The position numbers and the translations under genes are program-made. From Datisca glomerata (lineage: Eukaryota; Streptophyta; Magnoliopsida; Cucurbitales; Datiscaceae), in the NCBI GenBank assembly GCA_003255025.1, contig QANY01008839.1, positions 248,001 through 312,000 on the forward strand: DNA of 64,000 nucleotides. The letters run 5' to 3'. Of the stretch, positions 61,320 through 64,000 are shown piece after piece. The notes beneath the pieces were generated by a model. It had not been told where the DNA came from. It ran no database searches and was given only the letters and a program-made list of their open reading frames with translations. Each line of letters opens with the position of its first letter. The first letter of the stretch is position 1.

Positions 61320-61830
61320 ATTTGCATACACACTTAGCTATATTCATAATTGGACATTTTCACACATTTACCAATTTTCTTACACTTAATCATTTTCAAA
61401 ACTTAGTCATTTTCATAAATTTGCTTATTTTCACACACTTAACCATTTTCACACACTTAGTCATTTTCAAACTCTTAGCCATTTTCACGAACTTTCTAAT
61501 TTTCACACTTAACCATTTCACAGACTTGGTTGTTTTTTTTCACATTTAACAATTTTCATATCCTTAACCATTTTAACATACTTGGTCATTTTCATGTGCT
61601 TAGTTATTTTCACAACTTGACCCTTTTTGCAACTTAATCATTTAACACACTTGGTCATTTCTTTATTATTAAATGCTAGTTTAATAGCTCTAATTGCTAA
61701 GTGTCATTTTCACACACTTAGAAATTTTTCCAACTTAGCAAATTTCACACACTTAAACATTTTCATACTTAGTCATTTTGACACACTTAATCATTTTCAC
61801 AATTTCGGTCATTTCATACACTAAGACATT
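61320..61830. repeat. TTTTCACACACTTAGTCA minisatellite
   Basis: About 20-22-bp degenerate units (CATTTTCACACACTTAGTCA and variants) repeat about 20 times. Frames such as HLVIFTHL arise from the repeat. Confidence 0.8.
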
Positions 61831-61929
61831 TTCTCATACTTTATCATAGTCGATAAATTATATATTCACACTCAATCATTTTCACACATTTTCTAGCACT
61901 TAACCATATTTTCATGCACTGAGGAATTT

Positions 61930-62340
61930 TCTCTACTTTGCCATTTTCATGTACGTGTTTTGATGGAACTCAACTATTTTCATGTGCTTAATCATGAACT
62001 AGGAATTTTCTCTACTTTTCCATTCTCCCTCCCAATCGCCACTTTGTTTTATACTTGTCACTTAGCCATATTTTCATGCACTTAGAAATTTTCTCTACTT
62101 TATCATTTTCATGTACATGTTTTGATGGAACTCAACTATTTTCATGTACTTCATTTTCACAAGGTAGCCCTTTTTGCCATTCTCCCTCCCAATCGCCACT
62201 TTGTTTTACACTTGATCATTTTTCAACCTTTAATTTCATTGTAAATCTTTATGTAAATTTTTATATACTTGATCATTTTCAACTATTAATCTCATTGTAA
62301 ATCTTTATGAAATAAAAACTCTTTACCAAAAAAAAAAAAA
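61930..62340 (+). repeat. About 160-bp tandem duplication and derived units
   Basis: ATTTTCATGTACGTGTTTTG with ATGGAACTCAACTATTTTCA and CCCTCCCAATCGCCACTTTG occur at 61943-62050 and again at 62106-62210. CTTGATCATTTTTCAAC...CATTGTAAATCTTTATG then repeats twice (62212-62255 and 62269-62310), ending in an A13 tract. Confidence 0.75.
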
Positions 62341-62774
62341 TTTCATTCATTGGTATCACTACATATGCATATTCTTTTTTCGTCACAAATCCTTTCTATG
62401 CTAAACTCAATCGACTTCTTTAACTATTAAGTCACTAATGAATGGATCAAGAATTGCTTCATTTTCTAGACTTTATTTGTCTAGACGCTTCTTCAATGAT
62501 CATTAATCCTGGTACTTTTTAATGTTTGGTTTAGCTGCATCGTTTATGCCCTCAGGATCGTGTTGCAATGCATTTTCTATCTCTGATTTGTAATCTTCTT
62601 AAAGATAAATAACATGATAAATAATAAGATCCCTAATCAGAATCCAAGTAGACCATAACAGTGCAAATTTAAGCACGTCGACAGTGACAAATCAAGTGTA
62701 CAACATATGGATAATAAGCATATCGGTAGTGACAAATCAAGCAAGGATTAGATAATGCAAACCCAATATACAAA
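62341..62774. other. Non-coding, no gene seen
   Basis: AT-rich. CAGTGACAAATCAAG (about 62680) and TAGTGACAAATCAAG (about 62727) form a 47-bp-spaced duplication. Confidence 0.4.
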
Positions 62775-62862
62775 CCTTCAAAGCCTTTCTATGATCTCTC
62801 TTTTCGTAATATGCTGATTAAGCAATTCGAGAACATCTCCTGGAGTTACATAGCTATACCTG
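62775..62862 (-). pseudogene. Sucrase/ferredoxin-like protein exon fragment
   Basis: After a TTGCAG acceptor the minus strand reads YSYVTPGDVLELLNQHITKR then EIIERL. This resembles the last conserved stretch of plant sucrase/ferredoxin-like (thioredoxin-like [2Fe-2S]) proteins, usually (W/Y).YVTPDDVP.LL..HI.KGEI..RLWRG. Here TGA stands where the Trp codon TGG is expected. No other exon of the gene was found nearby, so this is a fragment or a dead copy. Confidence 0.55.
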
Positions 62863-63027
62863 CAATGAACAAAAATAATCTAATCGTAGTTTAGTTTATA
62901 GCATAAATTTCCAAATTGTCGAATAACATCAGGTTAAAGGAAGACAACAAAGATACATATCTTACCAATAACCCATATAGAGAAAACATGAAAATGTATA
63001 AAAGTTTCATTAATCAACTAAATGAAT

Positions 63028-63150
63028 ACAATTATAAACTAAAACCAAGTCCCATTTTCTCAACATGATCCTTGAATTTTAATTTTGGTATGCCCTTAGT
63101 CAAAGGATCAACAATAATCTAAGTGCTAATATGCTCAATCCGTGAGACAG
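63028..63150 (-). pseudogene. Copia polyprotein C-terminal fragment
   Basis: Minus strand reads RIEHISTxIIVDPLTKGIPKL, then KFKDHVEKMGLG before a TAA. This is the terminal (D/A)DPLTKGLP..F..H...MGL signature of plant Copia RNase H. A stop replaces one residue and upstream pol is not visible. It is a separate copy from the 48-58 kb element. Confidence 0.8.
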
Positions 63151-63864
63151 CAATAAGGAATATTATTAAATATATATATATATATATATNTATATAACCT
63201 CATTGCATCATGCTGTAAAAGATGCAGAGATAAGTTCAAGATTGACAGCAGGTTAAAGGAAGATAACTTGAAAATGCTCCCTTCTCAGTATTAATAATCT
63301 GAAAATCAATACAACTTTGTCCAAATAACAATAACAAAATAGAAAAATAACATGAGAAATTTGAAATTTGATACTATGAATTACTATTCATCCAGAAGAA
63401 GATATACTCGTTGTCAATAACCAGTTTTAATTACTCAAAAAAGTACTTCCAAATAAATTCAGAACAACATGTTATCCATATTTTCCTGCCGTCAAATTCC
63501 AAAAAAACTCTAGAGGTTCAATCAAATCGCATATGAATCAACAATAAAAGCAACCAACAGTAAAATAGGCCAGAGTAGAGAGAGTCTGAACCTCATTTGA
63601 CTTTATAATCAACATATTAAATGAACATTTAACAGACAATCTAATTAAGACTTATATATAATTAGGAACACTAAACTAAACAACTATTTCAAATTCTCTT
63701 GTTCAGAGGTTAAAACGGTTCAAGGAAAAAGGAAAATAATATGCATAGTTTCCAAATGGGAATATATGCAATTGTTATACGGATTACACACAGTGGTTAC
63801 TCTTGCTGGAAAATTATAAGCAGTCACAACTAATTTTACCTATGATTCAGCAATTGAGGATACA

Positions 63865-63945
63865 AGTACATTAACAACATTTGAGAAAGCGAGGCGAGTT
63901 ATTCTTTCTAGACGACCTTTAAACTTGGTCTTAACCTGCAAGGAT
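63865..63945 (-). other. Unassigned exon-like segment
   Basis: After CTTGCAG the minus strand reads VKTKFKGRLERITRLAFSNV and VNVLVSSIAES, then stop overlapping a TAG|GTAAAA donor-like site. Not recognised. It could be an exon of a gene extending past the window. Confidence 0.25.
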
Positions 63946-64000
63946 GGAGTAGAGTCAAAAGCATAATCTGAAAAATCTTGCAAATATAGCATATTTAAAG

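Noticed and set aside
61298..61824. Frames encoding FTHLVIF-type repeats
   Set aside because: Direct translation of the TTTTCACACACTTAGTCA minisatellite.

Overview
The window is nuclear DNA of a land plant, most likely a eudicot. It is AT-rich, its genes are intron-bearing and widely spaced, and the protein families are plant-type (RALF, FPF1, HIPP, plant HSBP, a PP2C with a long serine-rich N-terminus). Much of the remainder is transposon remains. The species cannot be named from the sequence. One 93-base N gap lies in a (TA)n tract near 42.7 kb, and two single ambiguous bases lie at about 40,979 and 63,190.

Region by region. 0-12 kb is gene-rich: a heat shock factor binding protein gene on + with a U12-type AT-AC intron, a RALF peptide gene on -, a ribosomal protein eS21 gene on + behind a duplicated promoter segment, a decayed plastid psaA insertion on -, and an eight-exon alanyl-tRNA editing (AlaX-like) gene on +. 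12.3-25.8 kb is repetitive. It holds broken pieces of unrelated host genes (beta-expansin, SKI3-like TPR protein, GH17 glucanase) all on -, then a decayed Mutator-like (MULE) transposase on + whose intron and 3' flank are packed with short palindromic TACACGA-type repeats, then a foldback element with the same motif in its arms. Two mirror-image repeat pairs (12.3-12.7 and 23.8-24.1 kb) bracket most of this. 25.8-31 kb has no recognisable gene, only dispersed repeats and a MULE-type miniature element.

31-46 kb is the second genic block: a PP2C phosphatase gene on + with a 5'UTR intron and an exact 42-bp in-frame duplication, a HIPP metal-binding isoprenylated protein gene on - with a start-codon problem, a seven-exon coiled-coil protein gene on -, and an FPF1-like gene on -. 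47.9-58.7 kb is one Copia LTR retrotransposon in minus orientation, bounded by a 5-bp target duplication (TATAG), with decayed gag-pol. A degenerate CACTA element is nested in its leader and flanked by two copies of the same leader segment. 59-62.3 kb is a set of minisatellite arrays, one a 45-bp repeat reading as an uninterrupted 15-residue protein repeat. The last 2 kb has a sucrase/ferredoxin-like exon fragment and a second Copia tail.

The genes do not form a pathway. They are independent plant loci: heat-shock regulation, peptide signalling, translation, translation fidelity, phosphatase signalling, metal binding and flowering-time growth. Exon boundaries were read by eye from GT-AG or AT-AC signals and protein continuity. 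Family names come from remembered motifs, not from database searches.
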